DNA of 57,973 nucleotides from JBBRNH01 sp038230415 (lineage in GTDB: Bacteria > Bacteroidota > Bacteroidia > Cytophagales > Spirosomataceae). The notes beneath the pieces were generated by a model. The model worked only from the letters and a program-made list of their open reading frames with translations. It had not been told where the DNA came from and did not search any database. Position numbers and translations under genes: made by a program. The stretch lies in NCBI GenBank assembly GCA_038230415.1, contig JBBRNH010000028.1:1-57973 (forward strand), in the 5' to 3' direction. This document shows, in pieces, positions 39,425 through 47,950 of the stretch; the stretch's first letter is position 1; each line of letters starts with the position of its first letter.

Positions 39425-40972
39425 ATGGCTACTGAAAAATACTGCCTTCCCAAGGTGAGCTATGGCTGGCTCCCAGAGTATAACGATCTGGGCCAGAAGA
39501 TTATACTACGTCAGGGCCAGTGGCTGGCGATGTTACCGCGTATGGCCGACCGCACTAATGCCCACTATTTCTCGGTAGGCATTACCCACCTCATCCAAAA
39601 TGTGGGGCAAATTGAGACTTCGGTAGATCGAACTAAACGGGCCGTGATGCATAGCTTTAGCTTTGTACCGCAGGCATTGAACAGTGTTAATTACGCTGAC
39701 GAAATGGGTGCCTGGACAGAGGCAAATATTAATGCTGCGATTGATGCCCATTACAACGATGTCAACAATCAAACCGCCTTTGTAATTGATCAGATAGCCG
39801 AGTGGCTTACCGACCACGGTGGGGCTACTGGTTGGAATGGAACAATAGCCTCGGAGCGATTTGGCCGACGAATGCAGATTGCTCTGGAGCGCAATGGATT
39901 GGGTGGTAGATTCTATGGGGGATATGACGGACACATGGATGCAGGTAGAGCTATCTATGGCCTTGAAGTCGCAAAGCCGGATGGTAACTTCAAATTCTTC
40001 ACTATTGAGAACCTACGAAATATTCTCAATTGGAGTGAACCTATAAACGGGTTCACACTGGAGGAGTCAATTAACCTGTTAAGTGCGTTTGGAAATGATT
40101 TCTACAGTGGGAATGCCCACATTTATCGTCACGGGGCCATAAAGATATATGGTAAAGGCGATCCTAACATCTATCAGATGACAATGGGTTTTGTACTGTC
40201 ATTGGAAGTTGACCGGAAAATACGGGAGAAGAAAAATATCTCTCGCAGAGTAGTGGTTATACCATTTTCCGGCTACAACGAAGATGTTAGTGAAGAACAC
40301 TGGTCGGTTCGGTATCAGCGGTCAGTACGAACACCGAGTGGAGGTAGCGGAACAGTGACCCGTACAACGTTTCCGATGTGGTCTTATTCGCTTCAAATTG
40401 GCATATACTTCTTGGCCCTGGCAATGGATTTTGATCTATACTCGTGGGAGAGCGAAGAACGGTTTGGGCGCGACCCCGATGTGATTGCCAAGTATGGTTC
40501 TGATCCAAACGCTTATGGCAAAGACAAGTATAACATCAGCACGGTAGAATATACCGGAGCCAGTGGTGTCCTGACCGCTCAACCGGCCAATTCGTTCACG
40601 GCGAATGCTGTCATGTACCCGGCTAACCCGCAGGGATGCCTTGATTTGCCGTTGGTTGCTGCTGATATGTACACGTTTGTTAATCAATATGGTGGGTTTA
40701 ATGGGCAATGGGCAAGCCATCGGGTGATTAAATCCAACGGGGCCACACCCTATACCGTCCTCAAAGCCGACTATTTGGTTGACCGTTATCAATCTAAAGA
40801 GGGCCTGGCGATGGTATTTGTAAGTGGTAATAAAGCCGCTATTTTCTACCAAAATATGTATCTACCGGCTTACGAGTTGGAGGTGGTAGAGGTTAAGCTA
40901 CAACCGAATGGCCCTACTCACCAATTTGACGTATATGGGGGTACGCCCTATTGCTGTCGAGTTGATTTGTAA
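39425..40972 (+). CDS. Unrecognised 515-residue hypothetical protein
   Basis: The 515-residue protein shows no signal peptide and no clear membrane helix. It starts MATEKYCLPKVSYGWLPEYN, 27 bases after the Ig-domain gene stop, on the same strand. It is rich in Tyr, Trp, Asn and Gly, with segments such as GRFYGGYDGHMDAGRAIYGL, RKIREKKNISRRVVVIPFSG and AMDFDLYSWESEERFGRDPD, and it ends with CCRVDL. The YGGYDGHMD and DFDLYSWE strings look like folded globular protein with acidic pockets, but I cannot name a family. The DNA is richer in A+T than the surroundings. A hairpin follows. The neighbouring Ig-domain protein is the likely partner. Confidence 0.7.
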   Translation: MATEKYCLPKVSYGWLPEYNDLGQKIILRQGQWLAMLPRMADRTNAHYFSVGITHLIQNVGQIETSVDRTKRAVMHSFSFVPQALNSVNYADEMGAWTEANINAAIDAHYNDVNNQTAFVIDQIAEWLTDHGGATGWNGTIASERFGRRMQIALERNGLGGRFYGGYDGHMDAGRAIYGLEVAKPDGNFKFFTIENLRNILNWSEPINGFTLEESINLLSAFGNDFYSGNAHIYRHGAIKIYGKGDPNIYQMTMGFVLSLEVDRKIREKKNISRRVVVIPFSGYNEDVSEEHWSVRYQRSVRTPSGGSGTVTRTTFPMWSYSLQIGIYFLALAMDFDLYSWESEERFGRDPDVIAKYGSDPNAYGKDKYNISTVEYTGASGVLTAQPANSFTANAVMYPANPQGCLDLPLVAADMYTFVNQYGGFNGQWASHRVIKSNGATPYTVLKADYLVDRYQSKEGLAMVFVSGNKAAIFYQNMYLPAYELEVVEVKLQPNGPTHQFDVYGGTPYCCRVDL

Positions 40973-40993
40973 AATGTATTTGGAGTAATCACC

Positions 40994-41038
40994 AACCATG
41001 AATTGAGCAAGTTCTCGTAGCGGGCTTAATTCATGGTT
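40994..41038 (+). terminator. Hairpin after the 515-residue gene
   Basis: AACCATGAATT (40994-41004) pairs perfectly with AATTCATGGTT (41028-41038) around a 23-base loop. It lacks a strong T run, so it may be a weak terminator or a processing site between genes of one module. Confidence 0.5.
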
Positions 41039-41070
41039 ACGCTTCCCGGTCTATTCAGGCCCCAACTATT

Positions 41071-42609
41071 ATGATAAAAGGTAATCACAACTCGCTTTTT
41101 ATTCAGCTTGCTGGCATTGTAGCGTTGGGTTTTCTGGCCGTCTTTTTTCAAAACTGCCAGAAAAATATACCTACTCCTAACCCAACAGTTTCGTTTACTG
41201 TGTCAAGTCTGACTTGTACAGCTCCATGCTCGGTAACGTTTACCAACATGTCGCAAAACGCAGTGAGTTATGAGTGGGATTTCGACGACGGACAACGTTC
41301 AGTAGAGCGTAGCCCAGTCCATAGTTATACACAAACAGGGTCATATACCGTAAGTTTAACGGCAACAGCAACTGTAGGTACTAAGCAAACCACAAAACAG
41401 ATTTTGTCAATCATACGACCAACCGATCAATGGACAAGTATTATTGGGGGTAGTGGTTCAGATCAACTTTACGACATGATAGCCACCGCCGATGCAGGGT
41501 ACTTATTGGTAGGAGGGTCGACATCACCAGAATCAACTGATAAAACCAAAAACACCAACTACCCTAATCATGGGTGGATTGTGAAAATTGGTGGTGACGG
41601 CAGGAAACAATGGGATCGCGATTATGGCGATGATGCTCCGCCTGTATTTACATCCATTGCACCCGCTACTGACGGGGGCTATTTATTAGTCGGTCTCAGT
41701 TCGATTGTAAAAATTAACCCGTATGGTGTTCAACAATGGAATAAATCATTTTTTCCGGGTGGTCTCCGTAGAGTTGTTAGCACGGTAGACGGAGGGTATT
41801 TGTTGGGAGGGAGTTCTTCTGATAGTATTGTCGGAGATAAATCTGAGCCGTCTCAGGGCAAAACAGATTACTGGATTCTGAAAATTAGTGCCAGTGGAGA
41901 GAAACAGTGGGATAAAACCTATGGCGGTAACTCTATGGATGACTTGCAAAGTATTATAACCACTACCGATGGTGGGTTTTTATTATCAGGCGCGTCTAAT
42001 TCTAGTAAGTCGGGCGATAAGTCAGAAGATAAGCGCGGAACAGCAGATTTCTATGATTTTTGGGTCGTGAAAGTATCTGCTTCCGGCCAAAAACAATGGG
42101 ACAAAACCTATGGAGGGGTATTAGCTGATGTGGCATATTCAGCACTGGCAACATCGGATGGCGGGTATTTGATTGGTGGTGTCTCGCTCTCATATAAGTC
42201 AGACGAAAAATCAGAAAATAGTCGCGGAAAGCAGGACTTCTGGGTCATAAAAATCACTTCAAACGGCACAAAGCAATGGGATAAAACTTATGGAGGAGAT
42301 GACCATGATGCTATAAGATCAATGTTGGTTACTCCAGATTCAGGCTTCTTGTTAGGGGGCTATTCTACATCAAAAAAATCAGGCGAAAAATCAGAGAGTG
42401 TAGCAGACCCGGGGAATAATGAGTTTTGGCTGGTCAAAATAAACTCGAATGGAATGCTTCAATGGGACAAAGGATTTCGTAGTGGAGGAAGATCGTCTTC
42501 TTTGTCAGCATTGCTTTCTACATTTGACAATGGCTATTTACTGGGCGGAGATCATTCGAGTTATTTATCGCCCAATTACGCAGATTATTGGGTTGTGAAA
42601 ATTAAATAG
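41071..42609 (+). CDS. PKD-domain lipoprotein with repeated propeller-like units
   Basis: The 512-residue protein has a hydrophobic leader ending in a lipobox (FFQNC, lipidated Cys about residue 29). One PKD domain follows (about 38-112), with the hallmark SYEWDFDDGQRSVERSPVHS. Five or six repeats of about 55-60 residues come next, each with a KQWDKTYGG string, a TDGGYLLGGSS-like string and DFWVVKIS. These repeats resemble a beta-propeller of delta-60-type Bacteroidota lipoproteins. No type IX sorting domain is seen. The DNA is AT-rich compared with flanking genes: 41401-41460 has 24 G/C of 60, against 40 of 60 at 43681-43740. Direct repeat copy 2 follows. Confidence 0.8.
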   Translation: MIKGNHNSLFIQLAGIVALGFLAVFFQNCQKNIPTPNPTVSFTVSSLTCTAPCSVTFTNMSQNAVSYEWDFDDGQRSVERSPVHSYTQTGSYTVSLTATATVGTKQTTKQILSIIRPTDQWTSIIGGSGSDQLYDMIATADAGYLLVGGSTSPESTDKTKNTNYPNHGWIVKIGGDGRKQWDRDYGDDAPPVFTSIAPATDGGYLLVGLSSIVKINPYGVQQWNKSFFPGGLRRVVSTVDGGYLLGGSSSDSIVGDKSEPSQGKTDYWILKISASGEKQWDKTYGGNSMDDLQSIITTTDGGFLLSGASNSSKSGDKSEDKRGTADFYDFWVVKVSASGQKQWDKTYGGVLADVAYSALATSDGGYLIGGVSLSYKSDEKSENSRGKQDFWVIKITSNGTKQWDKTYGGDDHDAIRSMLVTPDSGFLLGGYSTSKKSGEKSESVADPGNNEFWLVKINSNGMLQWDKGFRSGGRSSSLSALLSTFDNGYLLGGDHSSYLSPNYADYWVVKIK

Positions 42610-42675
42610 CTTCCTGTGGTTCAGCAGCACACCGCCACGGGCGCGGTTTTGCCACAGCCATAGGTTGTAGCTATC

Positions 42676-42760
42676 GCTGGCCCACAGTAAAACCCCTTCT
42701 ACGCTTCGTGGAAGGGGTTTTTGTTTGTGTTCATCCAAAGCCGACATCTATGACCGTTCG
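42676..42760 (+). repeat. Direct repeat copy 2 (about 85 bp) with terminator hairpin
   Basis: This is near-identical to 37301-37384, including the hairpin (ACCCCTTC / GAAGGGGT with T run) and the trailing AAAGCCGACATCTATGACCG. It lies 66 bases after the PKD lipoprotein stop, where the hairpin would terminate the module. The remaining 42761-42884 is the SusC leader; I see no clear -7 box there. Confidence 0.88.
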
Positions 42761-42884
42761 GTGTAAAAAAACAGTTGGTATCGCAAAACAATTTGCTGCA
42801 TAATCGAGTTTTTGACTGAAAGTCATATTTTGACCTTTCGTTTTGAAATCTACTTGTACACTACCAACAGACTCGCGCTACATA

Positions 42885-45800
42885 ATGAATAAAACACTAC
42901 TGCTCAGTCTGCTGATGCTCATCGTGGGCGGTTCTCACCTGTGGGCGCAGAGCCAAACCGTGACCGGCACCGTTGGCACCGACGAGGGAAATGGTGGCTT
43001 TGCCGGGGCTACTGTCTTGGTCAAAGGCAGTACCACCGGCACCGTAACAGACGCAACCGGAAGTTACCGGCTAACCGTCCCCGCTTCGGCCACCGCCCTC
43101 GTGTTTTCGGCGGTGGGGATGCAGACCCTGGAAGAACCCATCGGCGGGCGGACAATGATCAACGTACAACTCCGGGCCGACACCCGGCAGTTGAGCGAAG
43201 TGATCATCACCGCGCTTGGCACAAAGGCCGAACGCGACAAGTCGGCCTCGTCTATTGCCACTTTAGACGGCAAAAATATCGCCAAAACCGGCGAAACGGG
43301 CCTACTGACGGGTCTGAGCGGTAAGGCTGCGGGCGTACTCATCACCCGCAGCGGGGGCGACCCCGGCGCGGGTGCATACATCCAGATTCGGGGGCAGAAC
43401 ACCATCAACGGCAACGCCCAGCCGCTGTTTATCGTGGATGGGATTCCGGTCAGCAACGCCAGCGATAACCTCGGCACCTCTGCCGGAAACGGTATTGTGC
43501 AGCAGTCGCGTATCAACGACATCAACCCCGAAGACATCGAACGGATGGACGTGCTGAAAGGGGCATCGGCAGCGGCTTTGTGGGGAACGCGGGCCGCCAA
43601 CGGCGTAATTATCATCACCACCAAGAAGGGGAAAGACTCCAACGGCAAGGTCAACATCACGTTTAAATCAACGGTGTCGTTTGACCGGGTGAACAAGCTG
43701 CCGCCCCTGCAACGCACCTACGGGCAAGGCACCAACGGCCTGTATAGCCAGGGCAACCGCTCTACCTTTGGCGACCTGATTGCCAGCCGGACGGGTGGCC
43801 CAGACACGTATATCACCGACCCTACCGCGCCGGGTTATCAGGGGTTTATCACCTTCGCCGATGGCACCAAACGCTACGCCATTGCGCCCGGCACGGCGGC
43901 TAATCCGCACGGCGGCAAGAATGCTACCGACACCTATGACCACACAAAAGACGTGTTCCAGACCGGGCATTTCACCGACAACAGCCTGAGCATCAGTGGG
44001 GGTAACGCCCGCTCGAACTTCCTGATTAGTTACGGTAATCTTAACCAGGACGGGGTTATCAAGGCATACAGCAACTACCAGCGCAACACCGCCCGGATTA
44101 ACGTGGCGAGCCAGTTTACGGAGTGGCTGCGGGCCTCGGCCAACGTGGGCTACACTAAAACGTTCTCGTCGCGGACGCAGGAGGGCGACAATGCCGACGG
44201 GGTTATGCTCAGCGGCACCCGCACCCCGCCCGACTACGACAATTCGTACTTCGAAGGCGTTTATACCAACCCGGCGGGGCAGGTTTTTAACAACGCCCAT
44301 GCGTCGTACCGCAACCCGCTGGGCCGGGATTTAAGCACGATTTATTCTAACCCGATCTGGAACCTGAGTAACAACCGCAACACCAGCGATGTGGACCGGC
44401 TAATCGGGGCGGTTGAAGTAGACATCACCCCGGTGTCGTGGCTGAACATCACGGGCCGCACCGGAATTGACAATTTTACCGATACCCGGCTGGAACGCTT
44501 CGCCCGCACGTCGGGCAATTATCAAAACGGCTACCTGTCGAAAAACTGGATCACCGAGAAGCAGTTCAACACCGATGTCTTTGCCACTGCCACCCGCACG
44601 GTCAACAACAATTTTGGTGGTTCGCTGCTGCTGGGGGTCAACTACAACAGCCGCCGACGCGCCACGCTGTCGGATGCGATTACGAACCTGATTGTGCCGA
44701 CGGCCCCCGATATTCTGACCAACGCGCTCAACTCGAACCTGTCGGCCAGCAACCTGAATTCGCTGATTCGGACCTATGCCTATTACGTGCAGGCGGAGGT
44801 GCAGGCCTACAATCAGTTTTTTCTGACACTCACGGGCCGGAGCGAAAGTGCGTCCACGTTTGGGGCCAAAACCAACGCGAGTTTCTTTTTCCCCTCGGCG
44901 GCTTTAGCCTGGCAGTTTAGCAAAGTACCCGGTTTAGAAAGCAGTTCGTGGCTCAGTTTTGGCAAACTCCGGCTAACGGCGGGTCAGGTCGGGATTCAGC
45001 CGCAGCCGTACCAGAACTTCACCACCTTTGGTTCGGCCACGTTTGGCGATATTTTCACGCGGGGGCTGTCGGCGGCCAGTTCACTATACGGCGGGGGCTA
45101 CGTCCGCAGCACCACAGCGGGCAACGATTTTTTGCGGCCCGAACGCAAAACGGAAGTAGAAGCCGGGGTTGATCTGCGTTTTCTCAGGAACCGATTCAGC
45201 CTGTCGGCAACGGCATACAGCAACAATACCAAAGACGTGATTCTGTCGCTGAACGTGCCAACCGAGACCGGCTACGCCATCCGCAACACCAACGCGGCTG
45301 AATTATCCAACAAAGGGCTGGAACTGGAAGCGAGTGCCGACCTGCTGGCACGGGGTGATTTTCGCTGGAATCTGTCGGCCAATTTCTCGCTGAACCGCAG
45401 CAAGGTGGTCTCGCTGGCGGGGGCTTCGGTGTATATCCTGCCCGACAGTTATATGCAGAACTCGTCGCTGATTCCGGGGCAGCCGTTTGGTATCTTTTAC
45501 TCGACCGATTTCCTGAAAAACGAGTCGGGCAAGTACATCTTAGACGCAAACGGGTTTCCGCAGGGCGGCACGGGCAACGAGATCATCGGCAACCCGAACC
45601 CGGCTTGGCGGGGTGGCTTGGGCAGCACGGTTTCTTACAAAGGGCTTTCGCTGTATGCCCTGTTTGACCGGGTGGCGGGCAACGATTTCTTCAACGGCAC
45701 CCGTGGCTCGATGTACAGTTTCGGCGTTCACGGCGATCAGGCCAATACGGTGGTGGCCCCGGCGGGTGGCCTAAAAGACGTGAACGGCAACCTCATTGCG

Positions 45801-46172
45801 GGGGGTACGGCTTTCCGGGGGCAAATTAAGGATTTTGGGGCTGGCCCCGTAGCCATCAATCAGGCGTGGTGGCAGGGCCGGGGTTCGGCGGCTAACACGG
45901 CTTCCTACAAGCAGTTTGTGGAGGATGGCAGCGTGACGCGGCTGCGCGAAATCACCCTGACGTACAGCCTGCGGAGTCCGGCGTTTCGGCGCATCACGCG
46001 CCTGTCGAACGTTGATTTCAGCCTGACGGGGCGGAACTTAGTGCTATGGACGAACTATACCGGTACTGATCCTGAAGTAAACATCTCCGGCGCGGGCCTC
46101 TCGCGCGGGCAGGATTGGTACACCAATCCCAACACAAAGTCGGTACTGGCCTCGGTCAGGATTTCATACTAA
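42885..46172 (+). CDS. SusC/RagA family TonB-linked outer membrane protein
   Basis: The product has about 1095 residues. The signal peptide (about 1-21, ending WAQ) is followed by a carboxypeptidase regulatory-like domain (about 25-95), a TonB-box-like LSEVIITALG (about 103-112), a plug with the SusC strings SGKAAGVLITRSGGDPGAGA and PLFIVDGIPVSNAS, and KGASAAALWGTRAANGVIII. A 22-strand barrel ends in SVLASVRISY. It imports glycans or other large ligands together with SusD. ATG 42885 precedes the signal peptide; the in-frame TTG at 42843 is rejected. A small gene and susD follow with almost no spacing. Confidence 0.92.
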   Translation: MNKTLLLSLLMLIVGGSHLWAQSQTVTGTVGTDEGNGGFAGATVLVKGSTTGTVTDATGSYRLTVPASATALVFSAVGMQTLEEPIGGRTMINVQLRADTRQLSEVIITALGTKAERDKSASSIATLDGKNIAKTGETGLLTGLSGKAAGVLITRSGGDPGAGAYIQIRGQNTINGNAQPLFIVDGIPVSNASDNLGTSAGNGIVQQSRINDINPEDIERMDVLKGASAAALWGTRAANGVIIITTKKGKDSNGKVNITFKSTVSFDRVNKLPPLQRTYGQGTNGLYSQGNRSTFGDLIASRTGGPDTYITDPTAPGYQGFITFADGTKRYAIAPGTAANPHGGKNATDTYDHTKDVFQTGHFTDNSLSISGGNARSNFLISYGNLNQDGVIKAYSNYQRNTARINVASQFTEWLRASANVGYTKTFSSRTQEGDNADGVMLSGTRTPPDYDNSYFEGVYTNPAGQVFNNAHASYRNPLGRDLSTIYSNPIWNLSNNRNTSDVDRLIGAVEVDITPVSWLNITGRTGIDNFTDTRLERFARTSGNYQNGYLSKNWITEKQFNTDVFATATRTVNNNFGGSLLLGVNYNSRRRATLSDAITNLIVPTAPDILTNALNSNLSASNLNSLIRTYAYYVQAEVQAYNQFFLTLTGRSESASTFGAKTNASFFFPSAALAWQFSKVPGLESSSWLSFGKLRLTAGQVGIQPQPYQNFTTFGSATFGDIFTRGLSAASSLYGGGYVRSTTAGNDFLRPERKTEVEAGVDLRFLRNRFSLSATAYSNNTKDVILSLNVPTETGYAIRNTNAAELSNKGLELEASADLLARGDFRWNLSANFSLNRSKVVSLAGASVYILPDSYMQNSSLIPGQPFGIFYSTDFLKNESGKYILDANGFPQGGTGNEIIGNPNPAWRGGLGSTVSYKGLSLYALFDRVAGNDFFNGTRGSMYSFGVHGDQANTVVAPAGGLKDVNGNLIAGGTAFRGQIKDFGAGPVAINQAWWQGRGSAANTASYKQFVEDGSVTRLREITLTYSLRSPAFRRITRLSNVDFSLTGRNLVLWTNYTGTDPEVNISGAGLSRGQDWYTNPNTKSVLASVRISY

Positions 46173-46179
46173 TGCCCGT

Positions 46180-46491
46180 ATGGATACGACTAACGCTACT
46201 GTTGTGGACACGGCCAACCCCGCCACCCGCTGGGTGGCCATGAACCTCTACAATGGCTTCACACTCGGCTTCTATGCCAGCAAAGAACTGGCCGAGGCCG
46301 CCGTTGAGTTTATGAAAACCCGCCCGGGTCGGATGAAACTCGCCCGCCGGTTCAAAGGTGACGTGGAAATAATGACCGAAACGCAAATGCGTAATATCTA
46401 CTTCCGGCTACAGGCCTCCAGAACAGATACAGATGAGGAAGCCGAGGAAATCATCAATTACATCTTAGGTCCAGAAAGACTGAAATCATGA
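46180..46491 (+). CDS. Small cytoplasmic hypothetical between SusC and SusD genes
   Basis: The 103-residue protein has no signal peptide. A mixed alpha/beta N-terminal part (WVAMNLYNGFTLGFYASKEL) is followed by a charged helical tail with DTDEEAEEIINYILGPERL. It starts seven bases after the SusC stop, and its stop overlaps the SusD start as ATGA, so it is translated within the operon. An intracellular-looking protein between SusC and SusD is unusual because those two genes are nearly always adjacent. No family is recognised. The coding frame is uninterrupted and tightly packed, which supports a real gene. Confidence 0.75.
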   Translation: MDTTNATVVDTANPATRWVAMNLYNGFTLGFYASKELAEAAVEFMKTRPGRMKLARRFKGDVEIMTETQMRNIYFRLQASRTDTDEEAEEIINYILGPERLKS

Positions 46492-47918
46492 AAAAATCAA
46501 TCACCCGTAAACTCACCACTGCCCTGCTTGGCATCCTGTTTCTGAGCAGTTGCCAGCGTTTATTTAACGAACCCGACATTCAGCGCAACCCCAACGCCGT
46601 AACCAATGTGGACGTAGCCACGTTGCTGGCCGGTACGCTCCTCGGCGTGGGGATGCTCCACGAGGACACCGACGTGCGGATTGCGTCTATCTGGGCGGGC
46701 CAATTAGCCGGGCTGTCCCGCGCCCATCAGGGTTTCGGGCAGTACATCGTCTCGTCGTCGAGTTTCAGTTGGACTCCGCTTTACCCGGTGGCGGGGCAGG
46801 CCCGGCTGATGCAGACCAAAGCCGACGCGGTGGGCGACAAATGGACGAAAGGTGTGGGGCAGGTGCTGGAAGCGTTGGTGATCGCCAAGGCCACCACCCT
46901 CTACGGCGATGTGCCATACAGCCAGGCATTTGACGAGGTGGCGTTTCCCACGCCCGTCTTCGACAAACAGCCGGACGTTTATGCGGCCCTGCAAACCACG
47001 CTCGACAATGCCATTCTGAACCTGTCGGCTCCGGCGGGGCTGGCCTTCACCACGCAGGATTTTATGTACAAAGGCGACGTAATCAAGTGGAAAGCGGCTG
47101 CCAACACGCTCAAAGCCCGGCTGTATCTGCACACCGGCGAGTATGCCAAAGCCGCAGCGAGTGCCACGCTCGGCATCGGCAGCACGGCGGGCGACCTGCT
47201 CATGCCGCACGGCACGAGTCAGGGCGTGGACATAAACCAGAACTACGATTTTTTCCGCGTCAGCCGGGCCGGTGATACCGGTTTCGAGGGTGCCTACCTG
47301 CCCGTGCTGCTGCAAGCCCGGATAAAATCGGCTAACACCAAAACCGACGAAACCGCGCTCTACAACCACTACATCAAAGCAGGCATCACGGCCACGGGCA
47401 GTTTAGACCCCAACACCACCGACGGTGCGTTTACGGCCAACGCCCCCCACCCGATCCTGACCTACTACGAAAACCAGTTGATTATCGCCGAAGCGCAGGC
47501 CCGGTTAGGCGTGACCGACAAGGCCATAACCGCGCTCAACACCGTCCGGGCGGGGCTTATTACGGGCTACCTGAACGGTAAAACCATCGGTGTCACGGGC
47601 CGGAAATACGATGCCTACACACCGGAAGATTTCGGCCCGGTCGGGCTGGCGAATCCGGTAAAATTGGCAACGGTGCAAACGGCGGTGCTGTACGAGATTA
47701 TCAGTCAGCGGTACGTAGTGTTTTTCATGCAGTATGAAGCCTTCACTGATTATCGTCGGCTGGCGAAAGCGGTGCCGGTGGTGCAGTTGCCGATTTCGCT
47801 GTATGTCGGCACCAAAAAACCGCAACGGTTTATTTATCCGCAGGGCGAGGTAAACACTAACCCCAACGTACCGAAACCGCTGCCGGACCAATTCACGAGC
47901 GTGACCATTTTTCAGTAG
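46488..47918 (+). CDS. SusD/RagB family nutrient-binding outer membrane lipoprotein
   Basis: The 476-residue protein has a lipoprotein leader ending LFLSSC (lipidated Cys about residue 23). The helical TPR-type SusD fold is visible as LLAGTLLGVGMLHEDTDVRI, KATTLYGDVPYSQAFDEVAF and the C-terminal IISQRYVVFFMQYEAFTDYR. It belongs to the SusD-like_2 group. It forms the surface lid on the SusC barrel and captures ligand. The ATG overlaps the stop of the 103-residue gene. An MFS transporter follows, 32 bases later. Confidence 0.9.
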   Translation: MKKSITRKLTTALLGILFLSSCQRLFNEPDIQRNPNAVTNVDVATLLAGTLLGVGMLHEDTDVRIASIWAGQLAGLSRAHQGFGQYIVSSSSFSWTPLYPVAGQARLMQTKADAVGDKWTKGVGQVLEALVIAKATTLYGDVPYSQAFDEVAFPTPVFDKQPDVYAALQTTLDNAILNLSAPAGLAFTTQDFMYKGDVIKWKAAANTLKARLYLHTGEYAKAAASATLGIGSTAGDLLMPHGTSQGVDINQNYDFFRVSRAGDTGFEGAYLPVLLQARIKSANTKTDETALYNHYIKAGITATGSLDPNTTDGAFTANAPHPILTYYENQLIIAEAQARLGVTDKAITALNTVRAGLITGYLNGKTIGVTGRKYDAYTPEDFGPVGLANPVKLATVQTAVLYEIISQRYVVFFMQYEAFTDYRRLAKAVPVVQLPISLYVGTKKPQRFIYPQGEVNTNPNVPKPLPDQFTSVTIFQ

Positions 47919-47950
47919 CCCCGCATATTCACCAAATCAACTACCGTCCG

